A DNA stretch of 64,000 bases from Aphelidium insulamus. Lineage: Eukaryota; Aphelidiomycota; Aphelidea; Aphelidiaceae. Under the pieces are notes generated by a model. It saw only the letters and a list, made by a program, of their open reading frames with translations, ran no database searches and was not told where the DNA came from. The translations under genes and the position numbers were made by a program. Positions 1 through 10,328 of the stretch are shown here, piece after piece (the first letter of the stretch is position 1; each line of letters starts with the position of its first letter). The stretch is from the NCBI GenBank assembly GCA_036784855.1, contig JAZDSV010000003.1, positions 137,501-201,500 of the forward strand, written 5' to 3'.

Positions 1-784
1 GATTGTGGAGACAATGCGTATTTACGCGTATTGTCTGCTACACATCGGTGCAGTGAGCGTATAACTATAGTCTGCTACACACTGGTGAAGTAGAGTGTTA
101 GCCTATTGTCTGCCATATGTAGTTTTAGTACTGTATACGGATCATCACCTGTACCTAATGATGGAGATTCTCCCATGTTTAACGTCGTCAATTATATAAT
201 GTGGCGCAATAATTGGTTTTACCTCTTGTGTATTTGCCCATGGGGTGAAGTACACTCCGACAAGACTATGCTTATCAGTAGCGTCGTAACAGGCGCAACT
301 GAAGCTCGTCCAGCATGCATACTTATACAGTAAGATTTCGTATGTAGTGTGTAAGCCAGAGGATTATTCAGCATAATGTCAGTGCATATGTATATACCAC
401 CCATCATACAGAGGAGACCATATCACTACACAGTAATGACATATGCTGACCATATTAAATTCTGCTACGTCCATGTATTCTTCCTGTAGTGAGGAGGTGT
501 ACACAGGGGGCATAGCATGCTCAGTTTGTCATTGCTGGCAATTGTGGCACGTGCAGAACCGCATTTACTACGTGTAACTATCATTCATACATACATATGT
601 GGTACCTTAGCACACAACACAGTATACGACAAAACCAGACTGGCAACCTTGACAACGTTGCGATGCCCCGCGCCAAACATGGCCCGGCGGCGCTCTAAAT
701 CTGCGGGACACTTTCTCTCGACAGACTAACCTTGAGCTATCTACTACTACAGCTACTACCGCTACATCCACTACGACTGCTACA
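1..784. other. Upstream non-coding stretch with a short repeated motif
   Basis: No convincing gene is seen here; the open frames are short and unlike any family. Near its left end the motif GTCTGCTACACA occurs twice about 40 bases apart (around 34 and 71), each followed by a similar GGTG-containing segment. A third, weaker TGTCTGC copy lies near 108. The last ~60 bases before the ATG at 785 are a CTA/CTAC-rich tract that probably forms the 5' leader of the receptor gene that follows. Confidence 0.5.
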
Positions 785-2601
785 ATGGCCGATGCGGATC
801 CGGTAGTGTGGGCAGACACCATGTTCTGGATGTCCATAGTGTTGATGGTGGTACTGCCGCCGGTGTTCTGGTGGCACCGGCACCACCCATTGATTGCGGC
901 ACGGCTGCCCATCGTGTGCATCACCGAACTGCTGATGGACCTGATACTGCTGGCAATTGTGTCGTCGCTGTTCGGCAGCGTCTACGACAACTGGCTGCCC
1001 TGTCCGTGCTTCATTGCCAACGCCCTGAACGCCGCGTTCGGTGCCATCGTGTGGAATGTCACCATGTCGCGCATCACCGTCTTCACGCGGCTGGCACAGT
1101 CCAACAGTCAGCAGCCGGTGCGGCCCGGTCTCAGCAACAGTATCATCCACTGGCTGGGCTGGTTGAATGCGCCGCGCGAGTTCCAGCGCATGGAACTCCG
1201 ATTAAAGTACACCACGGCCACGTCCGACACACTGTCATTCGCCTCGTCCGTGTCCAACATGTCATCCGGCGCGTCCGTCGGCAGCACCAGCAACCTGTTT
1301 GGCGACAACGCCATGGTGGGCGAGTATCTGCTGTGGGGCGCGAAACTGCTTATCTGGTTCCTTGGCTGGTCCGTGCTGTCGCTGATCACCACCGTTGGCA
1401 CCGACGGCGATATGCTGTTTCAACCCATGTCCGAGTCGTTTCCCGCCTGTTCCGTTACCGTCTTGTACGTTGTGTCTATGCCGCCGATGATGTCACCTGT
1501 GCAACACATTGACACCATTCTCTGTCAGCTACCAGATCGGCGTGCACTTGATCGTGTGGAACACCATGCAGCTGGCAATTGTGTACCTGATATCGCGCAA
1601 CGTGGAGAATGATTCTCTGGGACTAAAGCTGGAGCTGATAGTCATGCAGTCGGTGTTCAGCGTCTACTGGGGTCTGGACGGCCTGCTGATGGTTATTGCG
1701 CCGGAAAAGTATGCCGAGATCGGAATCTGGGCGGATTTGAGTGCCATGCTGATGCACGCGCTGGTCACGTTCGGCTTCCCGCTGCTGCTGGTGTACAACC
1801 GCAAGTACCAGGAGTACAGGCTGGTGGCGAGTGGAGCAAGCAGTTTGAAGTCAGAGAGTGATTTCACAAAGATTTGGGGTACACAGGCGGGTCGCGCAAA
1901 GATAATCAACATTGCGCGTCGTTACTACGCACTGGAAAACACTGGGTTCCTGGTGGAGACGGAAGACTTGCGCAATCTAACGTACAAGCGGTATCATGCG
2001 CTATACGAAAAATATATTGAGGCCGGAAGTCCGTTCGAGTTGAATTTGCCGAGCCAGCTGCGAACGAGTATAAAGGCCGCCCTCAAGGTCAAGGAAGTTA
2101 AGATGGAACTGCTGATCAAGGCGCGCAGTCACATTCTGACCATGATGTTTAGTAAGTTTTACAATCAGATATTACATGGCCTGTATATATATTGAATAGG
2201 TGCACGATAATCTAACTATTGTAGCCAACTTCAAGACTGAATTGGCGCTCGAGTTCCGAAATATCACCGCACCGACAGTGCAAAGTGCGCCTTTGAAAAC
2301 GAGCACAATGACGCAGCACAAGGAAGTTGTCGCCACGGTGGTGGAAAAGACGGAAACGGAAGTGGTGACAAGGACTGTGGAGAAAGCTGTTGTAGCGCCA
2401 ACGACCGATACTGGCGCCGTCAAGGCCGAGGCTAATCTGGACAGTGAACTAGTTACTGTCGAGCTGAACGACGAGGCCATGAAATCTGTGGCAGTTGTGG
2501 AACCAACGGCACCCGAAGCACCACTGGACTCCGCCCCTGACTCCTCACCGCAGTCAGATAGCAGTACGCATGGGAATTCTGCTGATCCGTCGACCATATA
2601 G
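785..2601 (+). CDS. Seven-helix receptor with C-terminal RGS domain
   Basis: Probably a membrane receptor that controls heterotrimeric G-protein signalling through its own RGS (GTPase-accelerating) domain. Three exons are inferred: 785-1464, 1529-2151 and 2225-2601. The introns are GTACGT...CAG and GTAAGT...TAG and the phases match, giving 559 residues. Seven hydrophobic segments can be counted: near residue 15, LPIVCITELLMDLILL, the stretch after WLPCPCFIANALNAAFG, LLIWFLGWSVLSLI, YQIGVHLIVWNTMQLA, FSVYWGLDGLLMVI and LMHALVTFGFPLLLVY. Residues ~335-450 follow the RGS pattern, with NTGFLVETEDLRNL, then YHALYEKYIEAGSPFELNLP and RTSIKAALK. The last ~90 residues are acidic, Thr/Ser-rich and low in complexity. 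Receptor-RGS fusions of this topology are known in fungi and plants; the ligand is unknown. The start is the first ATG in frame with the helices. Confidence 0.8.
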
Positions 2602-2656
2602 GCTGTGTTAAAACGAGAGGGGGAAGCCCAGTTTATTTGGCGTGGCTGCATGGATC

Positions 2657-4146
2657 CTAGTCCGACATAAATTGGGCAACCATTTTCTCCAATTCTACGA
2701 CTTGAGCGTGATTGTTTTCATTTCGCTCCTTTTCATTCGCGTATGAAAGGCGCAGAGATTCGCACAGCGCCGTCGATTCCTTGAGCAGAGCGGTAAGCTG
2801 TGAGTTTTCAGTCAGGAGTCGTTGAGCCTCCCTCTTCCAATGTCTACATTGTGTATTCATTAGTCACCTATGTTTAATAATTAGCCAGCATCGAACTACT
2901 CACGCAATGGCAAGCTTAAACTCTTTTCTGGACTCTTTGTGGGCCGCATCATTTTGTTCCATCTGGAAATTCATGAATTTAGATAAACTGCATTGATGTC
3001 GCTGGATTTTACCTGCTGGAACATGATGTCATTGGAGGCGCGCAAAGCTGCAATATCGCCGCGACGGACAGCGGTCCACTCAGCGTCTGTTTGAGTATGC
3101 TGTTCAGAGGTTGGCAATTCGTTCTTCGGAGCCACTTCACGCAGCTACAACAGTTATGAAGAAGAGCGTTGCGTGAAAACAAGAACCGATACCTTTTCAT
3201 TCTCCGCAAGTACTTCTGCAAGTGCATCGCGGAGTGCCTTGACCTCAGCGCCAGACGTTTCAATTCTCGCCGCCAGAGTGCCGCATTTGGCTTCGGCTGC
3301 AAGAGCAAGCGACGCCGACTCGTGGCCTTGTTCACGAAACTCGTCAATTTTCTTCTGCGCCTCTTGCATTTCACTGTCCAACGAGGCAATTAGTTGCTCA
3401 CATTCGGCTAGTTCCTGCGCAACCGAGTCTCGTTCCGCTTGCACCGCGTCGAACCTGGCCACAGTCACGTACTGAGTGGCCATTTGCGCCACAGATTCTT
3501 CTAATGAAGAGATTTCCTGCCGCAGACTGCTTATCGCCTCATCACGGTTTTGTAGCTGTTGCTTCCAGACGCTCTTTTCTGCTTCGTGCTTCTCTAGTCT
3601 CTGCTCTAATTCCTGTATCTTGCCTGACTGCTCGTCCTTGACAATGGACGCGGCATTCACAGCAGCAGTCAGTTCCGCGATCAATTCGTCCTTCTTGGCG
3701 ATAGTCTCTTCAAACGCCCGATTCCGCTTCTCCAACTGCTGTATGGTCCGAGACTGGGGGTGTGGTTGTTTCTGGTCCGCGACACAGTCTCCCGATGACT
3801 GTGACTCTTGCGCCACCTTTCGTGCAATGTTTTGTGACACTGCGTGCAGTGGAGGACGTGCGGCGGCACCCTGCACCCGGTGCTGTTTCAACTGTAGCGG
3901 TACACTGTTCTCCTTGTCGCCGGCCAGTGGCTTCTTGCTAGATGCTGCCAGGGTTGACTGTGACACTGGTGAGTATGGGCGGAAACAGTCCGATGACACT
4001 GCACCAACCGGCTTCTTGGAGGTGGTGGACTGCCGGCCTGTACTGCGCCGCCACAGCTCAAGCTTTTCTCGCTGCGAGAGGTGCGATGACTGTAGCGCCT
4101 GCTTTAACCACTCCTGCGACGAGGAGCAGTTGGCCGGTTCGTCCAT
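2657..4146 (-). CDS. Coiled-coil protein of unknown function
   Basis: Unidentified 443-residue protein in four exons: 4146-3193, 3144-3013, 2962-2904 and 2843-2657. The introns are 48, 50 and 60 nt, all GT-AG, and the phases agree. The N-terminal ~130 residues are polar and Ser/Pro-rich (start MDEPANCSSSQEWLKQAL). From about residue 145 to the C-terminus the sequence is an almost unbroken coiled coil rich in Glu, Gln, Lys and Leu, with heptad stretches such as LEQRLEKHEAEKSVWKQQL and ending VVELEKMVAQFMSD. No catalytic domain is visible. It could be a cytoskeletal, centrosomal or tethering scaffold, but coiled coils do not reveal the role. It lies in the same orientation as the Gpc1 gene, which ends ~175 nt upstream of this start. 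Confidence 0.7.
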
Positions 4147-4321
4147 TGGGCGCGTTGATTGTATTTACAACAGTGAATGATAAATAACAACTTTAGCTAA
4201 ATATGACTGCATCGCATGTAAATATTTTGTCAATAGTGTCTCCTCGGGCACCACCAAAGTACTATAACCACAATATACCTTTGCACACTTGCACAAACTA
4301 TTAGCAAGATCTATTAATCTA

Positions 4322-4899
4322 TCAGGAGTCACGTTCATCATCAGCACCCGAGAGCGCAGTGGCAGCCGACTTGCTAAACACTTCCACATAATAACTGGAC
4401 ATTCAGCATTGTACCTTTTACGAAACAATCCATCCAAACGTACCTCGCACCGTTCCACACTGAAACTGTGCCCACAGTGGCCAGAAAGAGAAAGTGCAAC
4501 TGCCAGTGCTGATAATATAGCGTGGTGGGGAGAATGGTGAGCACGGCGTAGAGAAACTGCCAAAACACAAACAGAAACAGTTGATATGAGCCGCGACCCC
4601 AGCCGGGCACGCTGCACAGCCGATACATCAGATTCTTCCTGTGTTCATTCTTGCGCGGATCCAGCAGCCATGAGTATGAAGTGACCCGGATTCCCGCATC
4701 GACCTTTTGACCCTTGAGTACCATAATGCCAACATAGTATATACATATACATACTACTACATACATACATACATACATACATACATACATACATACATAC
4801 ATACATACATACATACACATACACACACACTTATACTTGATCACACACATATATTTATATATATAATATCCAACTATATACATACATACATACATACAT

Positions 4900-4930
<31 letters not shown>

Positions 4931-5667
4931 TACAAACATACACTACATACATACATACATACATACATACATACATACACACATACATACATACATACAT
5001 ACATACACCCAACTATAGACATACATACACACATCCAGCAGTAGACATTCATATGGCATGTTTTGCAGCAGATATGCATGCATGAGCACATATTTACCCA
5101 GCAGACGGGACCATTGACCAGGGCAAAGACGCCAATGTAAAGGGCGCGCGAGTGCGGAAATACAAAGAGCCACAGCAGCGTGAGCAGGTTGGCGTAGTAG
5201 CACAGGTCCGCGAGAAAGTAGTGCCACCCCGCGGACCTGTACAGCCAGAACCGCACCGACACCAGCGACACGGCTGCCGCGGCATACCACTGCGGCAGCA
5301 TGGACGGCCGGTGGCCCAGCATCCACGCCAGTGTCCACATGCCAAGCACGCCGGAGCAGAAGGCCATCTTCTCGCGTGTGCGTGGCGCCAGTGTACGTGG
5401 CGCGCGAGCAGCGGCCCCGTCGCCGGCATCGGCGCTCCAGGGACCGAGTCGGCGTAGTCCACGGCGCTGCTTAAAGTACTGCGCCACTCGGTGCCGGCTC
5501 ACGTGCGACAGGACCACGTCAAACACCGAGTAGTCCAGCAGGTCTGGCCACTCCAGGTGCACGTCGTCATAGTCTGCAGCATCATCCTGCTGCGGACTAG
5601 GTTCTGTGGAGGGGGAAGCGGTGGCGGCGGCGGCGGTGTCGGAGCCATAAGCAGAGCGTTGCTGCAT
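4322..5667 (-). CDS. GPC1: Gpc1-like glycerophosphocholine acyltransferase, interrupted by a CATA repeat
   Basis: Gpc1 (DUF2838 family) is an integral membrane enzyme that acylates glycerophosphocholine in phosphatidylcholine turnover. Exon 1 (5667-5098, 190 residues) holds the conserved start of the domain, including WHYFLADLCYYANLLTLLWL and FVFPHSRALYIG, and ends at GPVCW before a GTAAAT donor. The 3' part resumes at ~4742 with YYVGIMVLKG, then RVTSYSWLL, and runs to 4444. A 49-nt intron leads to the last exon, 4394-4322, which restores WNGASYYVEVFSKS, a family hallmark. The segment between them, expected to carry the NSLVFHS/DK motif and several helices (an estimated 70-100 residues), is absent: the coding frame runs straight into a CATA microsatellite. 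The ATG at 5667 is the first in frame; the longer frame opens with TTG. Family assignment is firm; intactness is doubtful. Confidence 0.75.
4739..5037. repeat. CATA/TATG tetranucleotide microsatellite
   Basis: About 300 bases made almost only of CATA units in three blocks (roughly 4741-4815, 4876-4918 and 4943-5008), separated by CA dinucleotide runs and a short AT-rich spacer. It lies inside the Gpc1-like gene on the minus strand, between the exon ending at 5098 and the coding sequence that resumes at ~4742. The long open frames across it are repeat artefacts, not protein. Confidence 0.95.
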
Positions 5668-5776
5668 CTGTGTGCGCCTGTGTGTGTGCCTGTGTGTGTG
5701 TTGCCACTGTCCGCGCGGCTGTCTGAGGGGCAAGCTTGCACGAGGCGCCGTGAGTCAGCGCACGCTTCCGGGCACA

Positions 5777-7407
5777 ATGCGGCGCAAACTGTTTGTGGGC
5801 TCCGTGGTGCACGCGGTGGGCGAGTCGGTGCGCGCGGCGCGTCTAGAGCTCCTCCCGCTGGCTGCGCTCGGTGTGGGCACGGATGGCCGCATAGAGTTTG
5901 TGGAGGCGGCACCGGCAGCGCTGGATGCCTCTTCCGCGCACAAGGAGGACCGCTACACGGACGGCTGGCTCAAGCGGCAACTCGCGCGTCCCGGCATTGC
6001 CGAGTGGTTCCGCGCGCACGTGGACAGCGACGGCGAGCGGGATGTGCGCCTGCTCACCGGTCACCAGCTGCTCATGCCAGGTGTGTGTCAGTGTGCGTGA
6101 ATGTGTAGTACGCCGCCAAGTACTTACTACTGGCCGCGCAGGCTTTGTCGACACGCACACGCACGCGCCGCAGTACGTGAATGCCGGTCTGGGCCTGGAC
6201 CTGCCGCTGCTAAAGTGGCTGGAGCGGTACACGTTCCCGCGTGAGTCGGAATTCTCCGACACAGAGTACGCCCGCTCCGTGTACTCCCGTACGGTGCGTC
6301 GCCACTTGGTGAACGGTTCCACCACGTGCGTCTACTTTGGCACGGTCCACACCGACGGCACTCTGCAGCTGGCCGAGGTGGTGCGGCGGATGGGACAGCG
6401 GGCGCTGGTGGGCAAAGTTAATCAGGACCAGAACTCGCCCCCAGCGCTCCAAGAGTCCACACAACAGTCCGTGCGAGATACCGAGACGTTTGTGGACGGC
6501 GTGCTGGCCATGGGCACCGACTTGGTGCAGCCAATTATAACACCGCGCTTTGCCCCGTCCTGCACGGCCACTTTGATGCAAAGGTTGGGCGAACTGGCTG
6601 CCTCTCGTAAAGTTCGCATTCAAAGGTGGATATACATTTCTTTACGTGAGAGCCTATAGTCGAATGCTAATATCCAGCCATTTGTCGGAGAACGCCGATG
6701 AGATCGCCTGGGTGCGAGAACTGTTCCCGGAGGCCGAGTCGTACACGGACGTGTATGCCCGGTACGGCCTGCTGACCGCCACCACCATCATGGCGCACTG
6801 CATACACTTGTCGCCGGGCGAGGTGCAGCAATTTGCGGCCAGCGGCGCCACGGTGTCGCACTGTCCCACATCAAACTTTGACTTGGTCAGCGGTATCTGT
6901 CCCGTGCGACACCTGATCAACGCGGACGTTGCCGTGAGTCTGGGCACCGACGTGTCTGGCGGCTACCATCCTGGAATGCTTGATGCAATTCGATCCGCCA
7001 TCACCGCCAGCAAGGCGCTGTGCATGCAAGATCCCGTGCGGAATGGCCCGCCACTCACAGTCGCCGAAGCCGTCTACTTGGCTACCATGGGCGGTGCTGC
7101 TGCGTGTGGCCTTGAGCGCCAAATCGGCAATTTCGAATCTGGCAAGGACTTTGACGCGCTACTAGTTGACTTGAAACAACTTTCCGAACTGGCAATGGTC
7201 GAGGACTCCGAGGAGACCTTGAGGATCGGTGATGATGCACTGCAGCAGCACATTGATGCCATGCACGACCAGTCTCGCTGCAAAGACAATAATGTTGACC
7301 TGTGGACGCACGACGATCTAGAGTCAATGTTCAATCGCCTCATTTATCTCGGTGACGACCGAAACATTCGAAATGTCTGGGTTCGCGGTGTTACCGTCAA
7401 GGAGTGA
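5777..7407 (+). CDS. GUD1: Guanine deaminase
   Basis: Hydrolyses guanine to xanthine and ammonia in purine salvage; a zinc-dependent amidohydrolase. Three exons are inferred: 5777-6080, 6142-6625 and 6678-7407, with introns of 61 and 52 nt and consistent phases, giving 505 residues. Metal and active-site signatures appear in the expected order: the HxH motif in GFVDTHTHAPQY (around residue 105), the second-strand His in QSHLSENADEI (formed exactly at the exon 2/3 joint), MAHCIHLSPGE, and the metal-ligand Asp in SLGTDVSGGYHPGML. The C-terminal part carries the usual GGAAACGLERQIGNFESGKD segment. Length is slightly above the ~450-470 typical of the family, because of an extended N-terminus and a loop near residue 430. 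It is divergent from the Gpc1-like gene, with only 109 bp between the two ATGs. Confidence 0.93.
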
Positions 7408-7624
7408 CTTACATATGCATTGGCACCGTGCGTACATATATAAGTGTGCAATAATTAAGTGAACAAGTGTGTGCGTGTTTAATATTGAAATTGCGTCTAA
7501 ATAGTTGTCGTCATCATTGTCATCATGGCATCTTGTTCAATGGCCGCAAACTGTAAATATGTGGGTTGGGATAAAATGCAGATGGAACACAGAGAGAGTT
7601 GTCCGTCGCGGAGCGATAACGACG

Positions 7625-9390
7625 TCAGCCAGACAGCACCGACTCCTCTTCGCCGGCCATGCTGTGACTGTTGTAGGTGGATGTCAACCCCGGCAACGTC
7701 GAAAGCATCGGAGTGCTCCGTACGCCAAGCGGATTCTTGGAGAAGCTCAAACGAATGCCTCCTATGTGATTATGACCATTTAACAAGATACCATACAATC
7801 CATCTGCGTACCTTTGGTGGAGGTAGACAGCGGGTGGCCGTGCAGTGACTGCATAGCCTGCATGGCCAGTGTAACGCTTTCAAACTCCACAAAGCACATG
7901 GGTCCGTTGGTCTTGCTGCGGAACAGCAGACGTTTATAGCCGGCGCACTGTGCAAATAGCATTCTCAGTTCATCTTCGCTGGTGTTTGGTGGCAGGTTGC
8001 CAACATAGAGCGTGTTGCACGGCGGGTTGTTCTGGTCGTTCGAGGGCCCTGTGCGACACGGAGGTGCAGATGAATGCACAGCCGCCGAAAACGAGAAAGA
8101 GCCGCCACCAGCAAATAGCGGCACCTTCTCCCATGATGGTCCCGACTGCACAAATGTTGGCGCCTCCGCCGACAAGTTGTGATAGACGGCGCTCTCAAAC
8201 CCTGAAGACATTACATTAGGCCGGTCCAGTAGCAGCGGCTCCATTTGCAGACTCTTACCGCCATGAGCGCCGCCAAACAGATCATTGAGTGCGGGCGAGG
8301 GCAGCGACATAGACAGCCCCGATGAACTACCTGAGAGAGCAGACGCGCCGAGATTGCGGCAGTCTGCAGTCTGGTCGCCGGAGCTCGTCATCACGACCGG
8401 CTTGGATATGGGCAGCTGAGTGCCCGGCTCGTCGTCCAGCACGTCCAAAACACAGCTTCGTGACAGCTGGTCCAGAATGCCAAGTTGCTGCGCCGCCGAC
8501 TGATCTTCCTCATCATCGCATCCGCCGTCCTCCAGGTGCTGCTGCTGCTGTTCGTACACTGCACCCTGATACAGCATTGTCGCGGCATCGGCCGACTGGT
8601 GGTGCTGATGTCCGTGATAGGACGCGGCCAGGCCAAATGGGGATTCGTAGCTCGATGACGCAGAGTACATCCCGCCGTACTGGTCATACACTTGTGGTGC
8701 GGCGCGCGGCCCCGACGACCGAAACAGTGACGACGATCCGGGATGGGCGGAGAGAAAATAGCCGCCGTACGCCGCGGCAGCACCCACGCCATAGTTGTCC
8801 ACGCTGCCAAAGCGCCGCGTGTGTAGATTCTTCTTGGCCATCTCGGCCTTCAGTATGCTACCGCGGTCAAAGTCAATTCGCCGCCCATTCAGCACATCGC
8901 GGGCGTCCAGAGCCTCGGCGCGGGAATGAAATTTGACAAAGCCAATGATCTGCTTGCGGCCAGCAGTGGTTGCGCTGGCGAGCAGCGATGTACCGGCACT
9001 CATATCCTCGTCTGGTGTGGCGGTGGCCGACTGTGACAGCAGCGCACTGGTGGGCACCTTCAGTGTGGCGGCCTCGAAGCCGGGACAGAAGAGGAACATG
9101 TTTTGGAACTCTCGCTCCTGCATGTCCTCGGGAAACCCGACCACAAACAGCGTTGTTATCTCCTCGGGGGTGGCGGCGGCGGTGAACGGACCTGCCGCAG
9201 CCGTTGTAGCCGTCATCAGCATCATGGCGGTGGGAGAGTTGGACTGTTGGAAGTATCCGCTGCCATTGACCATGGATGATGGAATCGATGTGGCACCGCC
9301 GCCCGTCTGGCCCTGTCCGTGCAGCATGGTCATTGCCGCAACTAGTAACACTGTGAGGTGTGTGTATGCGGGGATGTCCACGGGGATCAT
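7625..9390 (-). CDS. Whi3/Scw1-type RNA-binding protein with two RRMs
   Basis: Probable post-transcriptional regulator that binds mRNA in the cytoplasm; fungal Whi3 and Scw1/Cip relatives control cell cycle, wall and stress messages. Two exons, 9390-7812 and 7761-7625, are joined across a 50-nt intron, giving 571 residues. RRM 1 (residues ~78-170) opens with [20 protein letters not shown] and contains [17 protein letters not shown] 2 (~475-550) contains the RNP-like [29 protein letters not shown] and [10 protein letters not shown]. The second exon restores the family ending [15 protein letters not shown]. The middle is long, Ser/Gly/Gln-rich and low in complexity, as in condensate-forming relatives. 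The start at 9390 is the first ATG in the frame; MTMLHGQG at 9333 is an alternative. Confidence 0.85.
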
Positions 9391-10328
9391 ACCAGACTGT
9401 ACAATAATGTATGTATGTGTGTATGGAGATTGTAGGCTACTCGCCCCCGAACTGTCGGCGCACCAAAAAGTCTGCGGCGCAGGCGAACAGTGCAAAACAC
9501 ACAGCCAAGCCACAGGGGAACAGTGGGACGAATCGTGGAAACACTTTTTCGCAGCGGCGCCAAAGTGCAACAACAACAATGCGCCTTAGGGAAAACAAGA
9601 TGGCGCGCGTTCATCTTGGCGTGGGCGCGTTATCACAATGGGGTGTTGTTCGTGCACTCTATATATATTTTACACATATTACATCAATACATACATATCT
9701 AATAAATAATGCTGGTTGATAAATACAGATTTACGAGGCCATTTCAAGTTGTCACGACTATTCGCAGTATACTATTCTGTATCTCTCAATTCATGTGACT
9801 TGCATATAGCTGAGACAGCACGCCAAATGTAATGAAACTCTGCATTAATGACGCGGCACAATAGTCTAGTAGCGCATACAAATGACGCGCTAAACCGGCA
9901 TAACAAGGCGGATGGGCTACAAACATCATTTAAGGTCTGCGCAAAATTCCAATGTAGGTTGGATAGAGTGCGACAGTTCAAACTGCTTGTATTTACCAAC
10001 GCTGACTTGTATCCCAGTTGCAAATGTGCGGTCAATTGCGACTACCTTGATCAAATTATTTACAAAAGCTCACAGTGACCCCAAGAGTAGAAGAGTTCGA
10101 TAAGTTGGCCGACCATGTTCTGTGCAATTGTGCAATCCATCTTCCAAGTCATAATGTGCCCTTAAATCACTGTTGGCAAAAGATTCAAGGGGCTACATAG
10201 ATAGCTGTCACGCTGTCACACTGTCGCGAGGCAGGCGCTTATTTGTCTTTGTAGAGCCTTGCAGTTAGCGCAATACATAGCAAGCACACGTGCACGCACA
10301 CACGCTCACTGTTGACCACGCCACCGCA
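9391..10328. other. Divergent intergenic region between the Whi3-like and chitin synthase genes
   Basis: About 940 bases containing only short unsupported frames. It must hold the promoters of both flanking genes. A short CATA/TATA-rich tract lies around 9660-9700, and CACGTG and CA-rich sequence precede the chitin synthase ATG. No RNA gene, repeat element or conserved protein fragment was recognised. Confidence 0.5.

Noticed and set aside
106-333. 75-codon frame near the left edge
   Set aside because: No ATG context, composition or similarity suggests coding, and antisense frames of similar length overlap it.
3476-4180. 234-codon Cys/Ser-rich plus-strand frame
   Set aside because: It is the antisense shadow of exon 1 of the coiled-coil gene; Cys/Ser richness is the expected mirror of Glu/Gln/Ala codons.
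4374-5012. Long frames rich in Tyr-Val-Cys-Met and in His-Thr-Tyr-Ile across the CATA tract
   Set aside because: They come from translating the tetranucleotide repeat; only the part below ~4742 matches Gpc1.
4739-5037. Possible CRISPR-like array because of regularly repeated units
   Set aside because: The units are 4-base tandem repeats without spacers, in a eukaryotic intron.
5491-6108. 205-codon Arg/Gly-rich frame overlapping the guanine deaminase start
   Set aside because: Shadow frame in GC-rich sequence; the deaminase frame carries the conserved protein.
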